Source: Hevea brasiliensis
Lineage: Eukaryota; Streptophyta; Magnoliopsida; Malpighiales; Euphorbiaceae
Assembly (NCBI RefSeq): GCF_030052815.1
Contig: NC_079509.1
Span: 46,226,313 to 46,290,312 of the forward strand
Direction of reading: 5' to 3'
Length of the DNA: 64,000 bases
Part shown: piece by piece, positions 11,809-22,351 of the stretch
Numbering within the stretch: position 1 is the first letter of the stretch
Layout: every line of letters begins with the position of its first letter
Program-made: the position numbers and the translations under genes
The notes under the pieces: generated by a model
Seen by the model: only the letters and a program-made list of their open reading frames with translations
What the model was told of the DNA's origin: nothing
Databases searched by the model: none

Positions 11809-12561
11809 GTGCATCATGGAAGTGTGTAAATTATAAAGAAATAAAGAAAACACACAAAATAATAATATTTACGTGATTCATCTTCTCAACATAAGGCTAC
11901 ATCAACGAGCATGCAATCTTTCACTATCTTTAAATAATAAATCATCAATTTACAAGCTCAAACTACACTATCCATCATCCCAATTATACCCAAGAGAACC
12001 CATACTACATACATCAAACTACTTATAGTAAATATATTAGTTAGTCTCTCTCAGTCTCCTCTAGATATAATCAAATATATTTATTATTTTAATCGCTACA
12101 TCACAAAGAGTGTCTTCAACTATATGGGCAAGAGCCCTCTCACCAATGGACAAGAATTACTTTCTCTTAAATTCTATACTCTCTTTTCACCTTAGCCTGA
12201 AGCTTCTTTCCCTCCATGGGACTGCAATGGACATAAGCCTTTCACCAATAAGTAAGAGCCCCTCATCAATAGGCAAAGCCAAATCCTCATCAATAGGCAA
12301 AGCCCATTTCTGCAATGGGTGATAGCCTCACTCCATAAGTTGAAAGCTAAATAATCTTTTCTACCATTCTCCTATTTATGGCGTTAATTCCCTCAATCCT
12401 AATCTGATTAGGAGTCCCACTCAATTTAGGAATAACACTAAAATAATAGTTCTACTTTATATAAGAAATATTCCTCTATTCTATTGAGAAATATTTCTCA
12501 CGCTTAAATTAGGAAAATGTGTCTCCAAACCCCAGTCGGATTTTGAGTCATAATTCTAATA
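11809..12561 (-). repeat. 5' LTR of the TRIM-like element
   Basis: Second copy of the direct repeat, preceded on its left by the primer-binding site. Divergence from the other copy is visible along the length, suggesting an insertion that is not recent. The ORF 12,110-12,322 lies wholly in the LTR and is not a gene. Confidence 0.8.
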
Positions 12562-12689
12562 GTCTTAATTTTTAGTAATTTTTTTATAATATATATATAT
12601 AATTTATTATTTTACAAATTTTTTGAAAAATTTATTTATTTGAATTTTTTTATTTATTATTTAGAAATTTAATTTTTCAATATATATTT

Positions 12690-13053
12690 TTTAAAATTAG
12701 CAACCAACTTTTCAGTTGCTAGATTAGTTGTAAATAGTAACCAATTTACAAAATGATTACAAAATTATAAAATTAAAGATACCAATTTTTTTGTAATTAA
12801 TTATATTACGGTTGTTATTAATAAGCAATTTTAATTGCTAAATCGGTTACTACTAGTAGCTGATTTTTTTTTTACCAAAAGTTTTATTTTTAAAAAAAAA
12901 TTTAATTAATTTCGTAACTAATTTTGTTATTTGTTGCTATTTATAACTAGCCTCATCGTAATCGACTGAATCGACTACTAAATTGATTAGCAACCATTTT
13001 TAATAAATTAGCAAATGATTTGGCCGGTTGCTATTTTTTTTTTTTTTAAGTGA
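12690..13053. repeat. CACTA right terminus and sub-terminal repeats
   Basis: Units of AGCAACCAACTT, AATCGGTTACTAC, CGGTTGCTATT and similar mirror the left array, ending in a T-run and AAGTG at 13,053. Confidence 0.7.
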
Positions 13054-13829
13054 ATGGATTGATACTAAATTTGTCACCTAATTCCATTGTTGGACCTCAT
13101 TGATCTATAATAACCATTGCAAGTGAACAACGATTGTCAATTACAATGCCTCAATATTCCATAAACAATAACTATGAAAAGTAACTAGTGGGTGAAAAAT
13201 CAAGATTATCTCTCTTGAGGTAATTCAGCATTCTAATGACAAAGATGCAACTTGTTTTTTTCGATCCAATGACTCTAAAACCCTACTTTACTTCTATATT
13301 ATTAACTTTTGGATTTACCTGTCTATTTAAAAGTAGAGAATATTATTTTGGTGTACGAAATATACTTAGAATGTGAAAAATAAAAAGGTAGTGGAGCTGA
13401 ATAAATTAATTATTAGATATGTAGCTGTGACATTGGGTTAATGGAATAATGAAATTATGGCTAGCTGCACAAAGGCTACCTTGGTTGACAATATTTGAAA
13501 GAACTATTTTAGAAGGTTTTAATTTATTTTTAATTTTATAAATTGTTATTTATGAATATTATATTATTATTTTATATGCCTGTGAAATAATTCATTAACC
13601 CCTCCTCAACAAGATTAAAGCCTTTTGGTCGCTAAAATAGCAAGTAAATATTAAATGATATTTCTTTTTGAACAAATAATGAAGGCTTTTTGAGTATGAT
13701 GGTTACAATCCCCTTAAGTTCGAGACTTGGGATTACTGATTGACGTCCTCGATTTAATTTAATCTCATAAGAAGGAACCTACCACTGAACCCGAGACAGT
13801 ATTCAATGAGACAAACCATTAGACAATAT
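13054..13829. other. Intergenic DNA between CACTA and copia elements
   Basis: AT-rich with no gene. The stretch around 13,685-13,745 (TGATGGTTACAATCC ... AGTTCGAGACTTGGG) weakly resembles the A-box/B-box spacing of tRNA-derived SINEs. I see no poly-A tail or target duplication that would establish one. Confidence 0.5.
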
Positions 13830-14051
13830 TGACGATAACTCCTAGCCAACTAATTTAACCAATTCTATTACCTAACAGAATTGGTTTTCTATCATTAGTT
13901 CAAATTAATTTGTTGCATTTATCTCATTATTTCTTGATGTAAATCTGTGCATATCTTGTTGTTACTCTTATCTCCTTGTATTGCTATTTATATCTGCAAC
14001 TTATGTATTGAAAACATGAGAACCAAAAACCATTATAGCTGCAAATCTTTA
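13830..14051 (+). repeat. 5' LTR of the copia element
   Basis: Starts TGACGATAACTCC and ends GCTGCAAATCTTTA. A TATTTATATC sequence about two-thirds along is a plausible TATA box, conserved in the other LTR. At 222 bp this is short for a copia LTR. Confidence 0.88.
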
Positions 14052-14064
14052 TGGTATCAAAGCG
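14052..14064 (+). promoter_or_regulatory. Primer-binding site (initiator Met-tRNA type)
   Basis: TGGTATCAAAGCG abuts the 5' LTR. It differs by one base from the common TGGTATCAGAGC primer site. Confidence 0.8.
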
Positions 14065-14095
14065 TACAAATACTCAAACGAGTTAAGATCTAGAA

Positions 14096-14828
14096 ATGTG
14101 AGAAGTAAGTGAAAATACCATTGTCCCACCACAAATTACCTCCACCACCATTCCACTTAATTCTCAAAACACCTTGATTTGCATTAATGCTGCAACACAA
14201 CTTCCACTCAAGCTAAACTCTTTACATTATCCCTCATGGCATGGTCAATTTCTTGCCCTCTTTATTGGTCTAGATTTAATTGGATATGTCAATGGAACAC
14301 TTCCATGTCCTCCATCTACCATAGCATCTGATCAAACCACAAAACCCAATCTTGCTTATGCAATTTGGCTTCATCAAGACAACCTACTTCTTCACGCCAT
14401 ACTTGCTTCTATCTCTGATTCATTGATATTTTTTATTTCAGCATCAAAAACATCCAAAGATGCTTGGAAAAAAGTTAGTTACACTCTTTGCCAATAAATC
14501 CCGTTCTCGTGTTATGCATATCAAGGAAAAGCTCTCTATACCTCGTGGCTCCAATTCTCTATCTGATTATCTCCAATCTATTAAAGCCATAGCATATGAA
14601 CTTGCTTTCATTAATTCACATCTCATTGATGATGATATCACCATACATGTTCTGAATGGTGTAGGCCCTGAATTCATAGAAATCACCATAGCTATTAGAG
14701 CACATGAAACACCAATTTCTTTTGAAGAGGTCCATGAAAAACTCACTGATTATGATGCCTTTCTGAAGAAAGACACCTCCTATGAAATTCCAATTATCAC
14801 TGCCAATGTCACAAGATGTAATACGTAG
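14096..14828 (+). pseudogene. copia gag
   Basis: Translated in pieces, it shows the copia gag features LNSLHYPSWHGQFLALFIGL and LDLIGYVNGTLPCPP near the N-terminus (14,200-14,330). The second part (14,460-14,828, another frame) has the UBN2-like segments SLSDYLQSIKAIAYEL and ITIHVLNGVGPEFIEI. Gag forms the particle that packages element RNA. A frameshift near 14,460-14,490 separates the two halves. The zinc knuckle expected near 14,940-15,010 is degraded, though 'DRYGYTAKTCFK' in another frame resembles its remains. Confidence 0.85.
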
Positions 14829-15029
14829 CCACAAACCTCCTTCAATTCCCCACAATGCACTATCCAACATATCAACAGTTTCTTAAGGACTAGAGGTCAA
14901 TTCTTGTGCCCTTCCCAGCCACGCAACAACACCTCTCGCTTCCAGTCTCAGACGCAATGTTAGTTTTTTGATCGTTATGGATATACTGCTAAGACTTGTT
15001 TCAAAGTCAAGTAAGGACATAACAATTTT

Positions 15030-15386
15030 TTGTCCGCAAATGCAACTGTCACTTCAAATGCCAATTCATCTCCATTGTTTCTGGATACTGCAGCCTCACA
15101 TCATGTTACTTGCGATCTTGGCAATCTTTCAATCCATTTTGAATACACTAGCCCAGATGAAATTTTGATAGGTGATGGATCAAGTTTGCTAATCACTCAT
15201 ACAGGAACCACAATTTTTACTCATCCCTCAAATTCTTTTAATTTAATTGATGTTTTATGTGTAACTACCATGAAGAAGAATTTGGTTTCTATTTCCCAAT
15301 TTTGTTTGACCAACAACGTATCTATTGAATTCTTTCCCATCTTTTTCAATGTGAAGGATCTCACTACAGGGGCACTTCTCATTTAA
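15030..15386 (+). pseudogene. copia aspartic protease region
   Basis: The motif LDTAASHHVT at about 15,078-15,107 matches the copia protease active-site region (usually D-S-G-A-S/T-H-H). The catalytic Asp is kept but Ser-Gly is changed to Thr-Ala. The following ILIGDGSSLLITHTG and LIDVLCVTTMKKNLVSISQF are the usual protease/pre-integrase linker. The frame stops at 15,386 (LLI then TAA), so pol is cut here. Confidence 0.85.
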
Positions 15387-15559
15387 GGCAGGAATAAAGA
15401 TGGCGTATATGAGTGGCCAATGAGGGACCATCCACCTGCTCCTATAACTTCTGCTAGTGTCTTGGTCACCCATCACAAAAGATTCTTCAACAACTATCTA
15501 AAATTGTCTCTCTGGTTGTTCCCTCAAGTGCTTCCTCTTGTGAATTTTGTTTATGTAAT

Positions 15560-16349
15560 AAAAGTCACCGTTTACCATTTGGGGACTCCTCCCTTTCTTT
15601 TAATTCTCCATTAAAACTTGTGTGTTCAGATGTTTGGGGTCCAGCACCTTTTAATTCTATTGACAACCATCGTTTTTATATTATTTTTGTTGATCACCAT
15701 ACACGTTACACTTGGTTGTTCCCATTAAAACACAAATCTGTTATTGCTATCATTTTCCAAAGTTTAAGGCCTAAGCTGAAAGACTATTCTAAAAATCATT
15801 AATTCAATTATACACATGGGGGTTGTTGGGGGGGGGGGGGGGGGGGCCGCGGGGGCGGGCGCGAATTCTTAGCTCTTAAACCTTTTCTTGAATAGCATGG
15901 GATCCAACACTTGCTCACTCCACCACATACACCACAAAATAATGGAATTTCAGAAATAAAACACCATCACATCATTGAAATAGGTCTCACTCTTCTCCAA
16001 ACTGCTTCCTTACCTGCACATTTTTGGTCTTATGCTTTCTAAACAGCCTGTTATCTCATAAATTGACTCCCTACTCCTGTTCTTTCTATGTCCTCTCCCT
16101 ATCAAAAGTTATTTGGAACAGTCCCCAACTATGACAAGTTAAGAACATTTGGTTGTCTCTGTTTCCCATGGTTGTAGCCTTACATTCGACATAAACTTCA
16201 ACAAAAGTCCTTGTGTTTTTATTAGTTACTCAGCTAACCAGAGTGCTTATCTTTGTTTTGATTATAAAATAGGCAAAACTTTTACTTCCAAACACTTGGT
16301 TTTTGATGAATCTATCTTCCCTTATGCTACCAATAATCTTGATCTATAA
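15560..16349 (+). pseudogene. copia integrase, broken by stops and a poly-G tract
   Basis: The integrase core starts with VCSDVWGPAPFNSIDNHRFY and YTWLFPLKHKS (15,620-15,750), carrying the first catalytic Asp. The second Asp (normally in an SDNGGEF-type motif) should lie near 15,815-15,870. There the DNA is replaced by a 19-base G run and GC-rich bases, after which EFLAL resumes. Further blocks include TPPHTPQNNGISEIKHH near 15,918 and SYSANQSAYLCFDYKIGK at 16,215-16,285, the C-terminal part. Stops occur at 15,802 and at several places downstream. Integrase would insert element cDNA into chromosomes, but this copy is non-functional. Confidence 0.85.
15814..15863. other. 19-base G run with GC-rich flank inside integrase
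   Basis: A run of 19 Gs (15,828-15,846) followed by CCGCGGGGGCGGGCGCG sits in otherwise AT-rich copia DNA. It falls where a short aspartate-containing codon block should be. Coding similarity resumes immediately after at GAATTCTTAGCTCTT. It may be a sequencing or gap-fill artefact, or a real microsatellite-like expansion. Confidence 0.9.
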
Positions 16350-16718
16350 AGAGTTGCTAACCCCGATAAAATACATTGGCTCTCCTCTGCTGTTACCACT
16401 CCTTTATATAGTTCCTCTCTCTAACAACTTACTAGCATGGTGGACTCTACCTCATCCACTCAGGTATGTTTATCTTCTTCTGACTCCTTGACCGATGAGC
16501 ACCACTCTGCTAACACAGATCCACTAGCCCAATCTACTCTTGCATCACCTACCACACAAATGACAGTCACAAATCCATCACCTCCTTCCCATACCTTTCC
16601 TAGAACACATTAAATGACCACTCGTTCCATGAATAACTTTTATAAACCTAAACAACTTCACTCCACAATCACCAACCCTATTCCATCTTCATAGGAACCC
16701 ACTTGTGTCACTCAAGCT

Positions 16719-17701
16719 TTGAAAGATGAAAAATGGCTTGCTGCTCTCTCTACTGAATTCAATGCCTTAATTATGGCACTTAGAGTTTGGCTCCTTTGCT
16801 ACCTGGGAAACAGGCTGTTGGCTGTAAGTGGGTGTTTCCCATCAAACGAAACTCGAATGGTAGCATTTCTCAGTATAAGGTGTGACTTGTTGCCAAGGGG
16901 TTTCATCAGAGACTTGGGTAGGACTTTACTGACACCTTCAGTCCCATTGTTAAACCCATTACCATTCAGGTAATGCTTACAATTGCTATCTGCAATGGTT
17001 GGAAGTTGCAACAATTAGATGTAAACAATGCATTTCTCCTTGGATCATTGAATTAAGAAGTATACATGGTCCAACCTCTTGGATTTGTTGATTCTAATCA
17101 CTCTTCCTATGTGTTCAGACATCACAAATCAATCTACGGTTTGAAATAGGCACCTTGTGTATGGTATATAGCTCTCTCAAACTTTCTGCACTCTTGTGGC
17201 TTTATCAATTCTAAAGCAGATGCTTCTTTATTCATGTACACACACAACGGTTGCGTTATTTATTTCCTTGTATATGTGGATGATTTTATAGTGACTGGCA
17301 ATAATGACAGCAAGATTGCAGATTTTCCAACCATATTGGCACAACAATTCTCCGTTAAAAAGCATGCTCCTCTTCACTATTTTCTTGGAATTTCAATAAA
17401 CAAATTCAATGGTGGTGTGCTCTTGTCTTAGCATCAATACATTATTGCCTTGTTGAAACGTACACATATGGAACAAGCTAAACTAATTGGCTCACCTCTT
17501 GCCACCACTAGTTCACTTAGTCTCCTAGATGGTAGTCCTACTACTGATATTCATACTTATCGGAGTTTTATTGGATCTCTTCAGTACTTGTCATTCACCC
17601 GTCCATATATTAGTTATGCTATTAATAAACTAGCTCAGTTTATACATAAACCATCAGAATTACATTGGCAAGCTCTCAAATGGATTCTTCGCTGCCTATA
17701 G
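16719..17701 (+). pseudogene. copia reverse transcriptase
   Basis: Read across three frames, this gives the copia RT: CKWVFPIKRNSNGS near 16,826, WKLQQLDVNNAFLLG near 17,001, KSIYGLK at 17,128-17,148, and the catalytic LVYVDDFIVTGNN box at about 17,267-17,305. FLGISINKF and SFIGSLQYLSFTRPYISYA follow. In-frame stops sit where Gln or Trp is usual (e.g. TAG after YGLK, TAA after GSLN), consistent with C-to-T decay. The YVDD catalytic pair is kept. Confidence 0.92.
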
Positions 17702-17749
17702 GGCACTGTATACCATGGTCTCTTTCTTTAGCCTTACAAAAAATTTTCA

Positions 17750-18230
17750 CTCACAACATTTTTTGATGCTGATTGAGCAAGTGACAAAGATAGCTTCTTA
17801 TCTACAAGTGCCTATGTGATTTATCTTGGTAGTACTTTGGTGTCATGGCATTCAAAATGCCAACACTCAATTACTAGGTCATCCACAGAGGCAGAATACC
17901 GAGCCGTTGCAACTCCCACATCTGAACTTTTATGGCTCAGGTCATTGCTTCAAGAACTACAACTGTTTATCACTTGTAGGCCATTGATTCTCTGTGACAA
18001 TATTGGTGCAACTTACTTTTGTGCAAATCCTGTTTTTCACTATAGAATGAAGCATCTTTCTCTTGACTACCACTTTGCTCATGAGCAAGTCACCTCTGGT
18101 TGCTTAGCCGTTCAACATATTTCGAGCAAAGATCAGCTTGCTAATCTACTGACCATGCCTCAGTCTAAGTCCAGGCTGCAACATCTTCGATCCAAGAATG
18201 GTGTCTCCGATGGGAGCACCATCTTATGGG
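17750..18230 (+). pseudogene. copia RNase H
   Basis: It opens with FFDAD at about 17,759-17,773, where the following Trp codon is TGA (DAD-stop-AS for the usual DADWA). It continues STLVSWHSKCQHSITRSSTE, AEYRAVATPTSELLWLRSLL and the HIRMKHL-like motif FHYRMKHLSLDYHF. The C-terminal tail runs to within a few bases of the polypurine tract. RNase H removes RNA from the RNA:DNA hybrid during reverse transcription. The long frame 17,816-18,283 reads into the LTR. Confidence 0.92.
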
Positions 18231-18237
18231 GGCGTAT

Positions 18238-18459
18238 TGAGGATAACTCCCGGCCAACTGATTTAACCAATTATGTTACCTAATAGAGTTGGTTTTTTAT
18301 CATTAGTTCAGATTAATTTGTTACATTTATCTCATTATTTCTTGACGTAAATCTGTGCATATCTTGTTGTTACTCTTATCTCCTTGTACTGCTATTTATA
18401 TCTGTAACTTATGTATTGAAAACATGAGAATAAAAAACGATTATAGCTGCAAATCTTTA
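18238..18459 (+). repeat. 3' LTR of the copia element
   Basis: Same length as the 5' LTR (222 bp) with about 17 substitutions by hand count. The polypurine tract CTTATGGGGGCG lies just upstream (18,223-18,234). Confidence 0.9.
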
Positions 18460-18896
18460 AACAACTCGCCGTTGCCTCCTATTATACTTTTAAGTAGAAA
18501 TAATATTTAGTGATTATACTAGTGTGAAATCAAATCGTAGTGGGACAATATTAAATAATATTTCATGGCATCAATAATATATTAATAACATGCATATACA
18601 TTTATGCTCTAATAAATCAACCACTAAAATAAAAATCCTTACAAAATATACTAAAAAATTAACATAAAATCAAACTCTAATTAATGTTACCTTTAATTTT
18701 AATTTTTTTAGTTCCTTTCATTTAAATTAAGTAATTCAACAATTTCATCTCTAAATTTTTAAATTTTTATTTTATATATTTACATAAAATAATATTTATT
18801 TTTTATAACATTAATTATTTAATTTATAAAACATAAAGTGATGTATAAATTATTTGTAGGTGTAAAAGGCACCGAATTACCCTTGCCACTTGCCAA
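18460..18896. other. Intergenic DNA
   Basis: AT-rich, with no gene or repeat recognised. It may contain the promoter of the putative gene that follows, but no clear TATA box stands out. Confidence 0.5.
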
Positions 18897-19304
18897 ATGT
18901 ATTACACACGTTCCAAAATAAGAGTAAAGCAGCCATTTGCCCTTCTCTTCCATCGACACATACGTATCCAAAACCACACAAACCGCCATAAACATCCGGG
19001 ATTCTTTAATTGTTTCGGATCAGTTCCTCTCTGTTCTCTGTTTTCAATTTTCTTTGAAAATTTAACAAAAACGGAAAGGGAGAAGAGAGCATTATTAAGA
19101 GTTCAAAACAGGATTCATAAGAAACCCATCATCAAAAGAAACAAGAAAAGAATATTGCTCAAGAAAGTTGTGGACTATCTAAAATCAGATACTTACATGT
19201 TTGCCCCTTTGATCTCTTTAACATCAACTCATCAATTTCTAGAATCAAGGATCGTCTCTTCTTCCACTAGCAGTACAACTTTTCTCATCCTCCATATAGT
19301 TTAG
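18897..19304 (+). CDS. Unrecognised plant-type ORF with a VVDYLKSDTYMFAPL motif
   Basis: A 135-codon frame. Its C-terminal half, from about 19,120, looks like real coding sequence: a basic stretch KRNKKRILLKK leads into VVDYLKSDTYMFAPLIS (19,167-19,217). Essentially the same motif (LREKVVNYLKSDYFFYAPLF) recurs 258 bp downstream in the next entry, so this block is under constraint or was duplicated. I do not recognise the family. The first 60 codons are probably leader rather than protein, so the true start may be further in. It could be a first exon, a small protein, or a remnant of a duplicated exon. No transposon motifs are present. Confidence 0.35.
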   Translation: MYYTRSKIRVKQPFALLFHRHIRIQNHTNRHKHPGFFNCFGSVPLCSLFSIFFENLTKTEREKRALLRVQNRIHKKPIIKRNKKRILLKKVVDYLKSDTYMFAPLISLTSTHQFLESRIVSSSTSSTTFLILHIV

Positions 19305-19328
19305 TTTTGCTTTGCATGTTTTCTGACT

Positions 19329-19574
19329 GTGTTGGCTAAAAGAAGCTTTAATTCCATTTTGCTCTTAGGAGTGGAAATGAAGGATTACATGAAAGGTAGG
19401 AATGAAAGCTGCTTGCGGGAGAAGGTTGTGAACTATCTCAAATCTGATTATTTCTTCTATGCTCCCCTGTTTGCTCATCGACGTATTACTTCTCCTAAAG
19501 TTTCTATTTCTTATATTGTTCAATTTGTTGTGCATTTTCGTTCTCACATGGAGTGGCAATGCGTTTATTCATGA
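19329..19574 (+). CDS. Unrecognised ORF/exon with a VVNYLKSD-YAPLF motif; likely start at 19,377
   Basis: The ATG at 19,377 opens MKDYMKGRNESCLREKVV, followed by NYLKSDYFFYAPLFAHRR. The stretch repeats the motif of the ORF just upstream. A splice-acceptor-like GCTCTTAG ends at 19,368, just before the ATG, and the frame beyond about 19,500 (SYIVQFVVHF) looks less like protein. This is therefore best read as a first or internal exon rather than a whole gene. A candidate downstream exon on the same strand lies at 33,238-33,473, beyond the gypsy insertion. Function unknown. Confidence 0.4.
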   Translation: MLAKRSFNSILLLGVEMKDYMKGRNESCLREKVVNYLKSDYFFYAPLFAHRRITSPKVSISYIVQFVVHFRSHMEWQCVYS

Positions 19575-22346
19575 TTTTTTTTTATATTTTTTTAGATTTT
19601 ATTCATGGATTTTTGGTTGATCCAAAAGCATATGAAAATATTTTTTAATGGAATGATATATATATGTGTCTTATTAATTAATCATTTTGTCAATTTATTG
19701 TGCAGGTTATTTATTATTTATTTTCATAATATAATTTAATATTTATTTTATTATATTTTATATTTTTAAAAACAAACTACAAAATTTTATTAATAAATAT
19801 TTTAATTAATTATATATATCAAATAATTTTTGAAATAAATTGATCAATAAATTTTTTTATTATTTTTTAAATTATATTCATTTTTTATGTATCGCTGTTT
19901 AGTGAAGTGACTTACTTTTGTAAATTATCTTTTAAGGCCGGTTTTCATATTTAGACTAGTCTTAATAATATAATTTAATTATTTTTCTATGTTGTATATT
20001 TTTGAAATAATATTTTTTTTCCTAAATATAGTAAATGTAATTTAGATATGTATTTTAAGTAATTATATGTTTATCGAAATCAAATTAAAATTTCATTTAT
20101 TAAGTAATTATCAATTTTTTTAAAGTATTCTTTATAAGAATATAATATTTTTAAAATATAAATGAAATAAAAAAAATGTATGATTTAAAAGAATATATCC
20201 ATAATAATAAATATAATAATAAGTATACTTAAAGATATTGTTTTAAATTAGATATTATGCTAATATTTAAGAAATAATAAAAAAATGAAAAGTCAAATCA
20301 TTTCTTAATTTATTATTTTCATTTTTTGTTTCTGTTATTTTTGCATTTGTAAATCTTCATTATTTTTTTTTATAATATTTTGTATTTTTTAAAATAAAAT
20401 TTAACTAATTATATAAATTATTAAAAAGTTATAAAGCTAATGACATACTTCTTTATTCTGATTATTTGATAATTGAAATTTTGATCAATTTGCAACCATT
20501 GTGCAGACTTCCAAAATTTATAAGACTCATGAAATTAATCTTGCTATTATAAATTAGCAAATTAGTGATTTTTAATAACTGGGTAGTAACAAATTATGAG
20601 AGACATATATATGTATTTTTAAAAAAATATTATAATTTAATTATTTTTAAATAATATGATTGATAATAAGTTTTTTCTTTTTAAATTATATGTTAAATGG
20701 CGATTTTTAAAGCATTATTATCAAGTTGTTGTTATTATTATTATTTTAAGTCATGTTCTAAGTTCATGTCATGTGGTGCTTTTAAATGTGGTTAGTGAAA
20801 TGGAGGTTAACCGTTTGTTGAAATTCTAACTCGGATGCAATTTGAGCGTCTAGCACAAGCTGGCTTTTAAATAGCTTTGGATAGCACAAGCTGGAGAGAA
20901 TAAGAATATAAGAATTTGCCCAAAGAAATATATGGTGCCTCGTAAAGTGTTGGTTGTGGGCATAAATCTTTACCTTTGAATAGGGTAAGCAGAATTCGGT
21001 TTTAATTTATAAATTTTTCGGTTATTTTGATTTGATTTGATTAAAAAAAAAGATAAAATAAAATCAAATTGATATAAATTAAATTGTAAGATAAGTTTTA
21101 TGTCTGGCATAGAAGTGAAGTTGTTTGGTCGGCATTGTCATTCCATGTTCCTTAGCTCTCTCACTTGTTTCTTCCATCTAGGGAGATTTTAGTACTCTTA
21201 TTTTAATTTGGTTGATTTAATTTTTTTTCCCGCTTTTTTAGTTTTAAATATTTTGCTGTTTTAATTTTATGTATATTTTATATTTATTCATTGTTTTATG
21301 TTTTCTTTTGTAGAAATGTGTAAAATTAATGAGATTTTTTTTTATAAAATTTATTTTTGTTGTTGTTTTTCTTATAGAATTAGTTAGATTAAATGAATAT
21401 TGTGTTTCTTGTGCTATGGATGAATACTGTGCACTTGAAATATTGAGATTTATTGAACATTTATTTGAAAATAATATGCTTTATTTTGAGAATCAATCAA
21501 TTGAATTAGTCAAATCAAATTGATTTGGTTTGATTTAATTTGTTTTTTATTTAATTTGTTTCAATTCAATTTTGAAAAATATTAAATTCAATTTATTCAA
21601 TTTTAGACAGAACAGAACCTATTGGTTCATAGCATGAGGGTTCTGCCATTGAAGAATTTCTAAAAGAAAAATGTCAACTTGACTTATTAAAACATAAAAT
21701 AAACGCCAAATAAGCAATTATGAGTTGAATAATTCTTGATTGCATAAAATTATTATTTAAAGATTAAATTGTAAAGGATTATAGGCAACATTGGTGAATC
21801 ATTTGATAAATTATGATTATGTAAATATAAATATTTTTATTCTTATTATTGTCATGTGGTTCTTTAAAAATAATTATATATCATTTTGAAAATTAAATTC
21901 TAAATTTATGCAATAGTATGACCGAAATTATATAGCTTTTTCAGTTACATAATTCTGATTTTGCAATAAATAATAAGTGATACTGATCCTTAAACGGAGT
22001 GTATTGAACTAGCTAGGGCCATGACTTGCTTTGACAGGGCCTAGACAAGGCCAATAGGCCTTCATTAACTGGCCCAAGGGAAACAATATTCCTTGAATGA
22101 TCATTAGTTCAAAAGTGTTAAGGGCTTTATTGAAGCCTGTCTTATCATACTGTTGGTTGTCTTTGTTTGTTGTCTATATGAGAAGATTGGATCTTTTGGC
22201 ATAATAATAATAATAATAATAATAAAACATTTGTTTCAAAATTCATCTTTTTTTGTTCTTTTGTTGAGATTTTAAAATACTAAAATTTATTTGTCATTTA
22301 AAAAAAAATAATAATAATATTATAAGTGATTACTTAATAGTTTAAG
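19575..22346. other. AT-rich intergenic or intronic DNA
   Basis: No coding region is supported. The sequence is very AT-rich, with an (ATA)n array at 22,201-22,225. The segment 20,985-21,000 (GGGTAAGCAGAATTCGG) is weakly like the start of a hAT element, but no matching right end was found. If the exons at 19.4 and 33.2 kb belong together, this is intron. Confidence 0.5.
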
Positions 22347-22351
22347 AATTC

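Larger units (their letters stand above)
10760..12561 (-). mobile_element. TRIM-like non-autonomous LTR retrotransposon
   Basis: Two direct repeats of about 735-755 bp (10,760-11,492 and 11,809-12,561) flank only about 316 bp of internal DNA. Next to the right repeat, on the minus strand, TTGGTACCAGAGC (revcomp of 11,790-11,802) is a primer site differing by one base from the initiator-Met type. A purine tract (minus-strand TTAAGGTAGAG, about 11,494-11,505) precedes the left repeat. This fixes minus-strand orientation. There is no gag or pol, so it must have moved using proteins of an autonomous element. The LTRs are longer than the usual TRIM limit (~500 bp), so 'small LARD' is an alternative name. 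It inserted within the CACTA element. Confidence 0.75.
9345..13053. mobile_element. Non-autonomous CACTA (En/Spm-type) DNA transposon
   Basis: The left end reads CACTACAAAAAATAATCAG. The right end, read inward on the minus strand, starts CACTTAAAAAAAAAA and continues TAGCAACCGG, so both ends follow the plan CACT-A-rich-GCAACC. Dense sub-terminal repeats of GCAACCGATT, in both orientations, fill 9,360-10,450 and 12,690-13,045, as is typical of CACTA elements, where the transposase binds such repeats. No transposase (TNPD/TNPA) reading frame is present. The expected 3 bp target duplication is imperfect (AGT left, AAT right). A small LTR element (10,760-12,561) is nested inside, so the original element was about 1.9 kb. 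Confidence 0.75.
13830..18459 (+). mobile_element. Ty1/copia retrotransposon, full structure, decayed coding
   Basis: Two 222 bp LTRs (13,830-14,051 and 18,238-18,459) flank gag, protease, integrase, reverse transcriptase and RNase H in the copia order. A primer site TGGTATCAAAGCG directly follows the left LTR. A polypurine tract CTTATGGGGGCG precedes the right LTR. By hand I count about 17 mismatches between the LTRs, mostly transitions, with no length change. No clear target duplication was found. Every coding domain contains stops or frameshifts, so the element cannot encode its own proteins. Confidence 0.92.

Noticed and set aside
20985..21620. Possible hAT-like element starting GGGTAAGCAGAATTCGG
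   Set aside because: The putative right end (TAGACAGAACAGAACC) is a poor inverted match, and no 8 bp duplication is visible.
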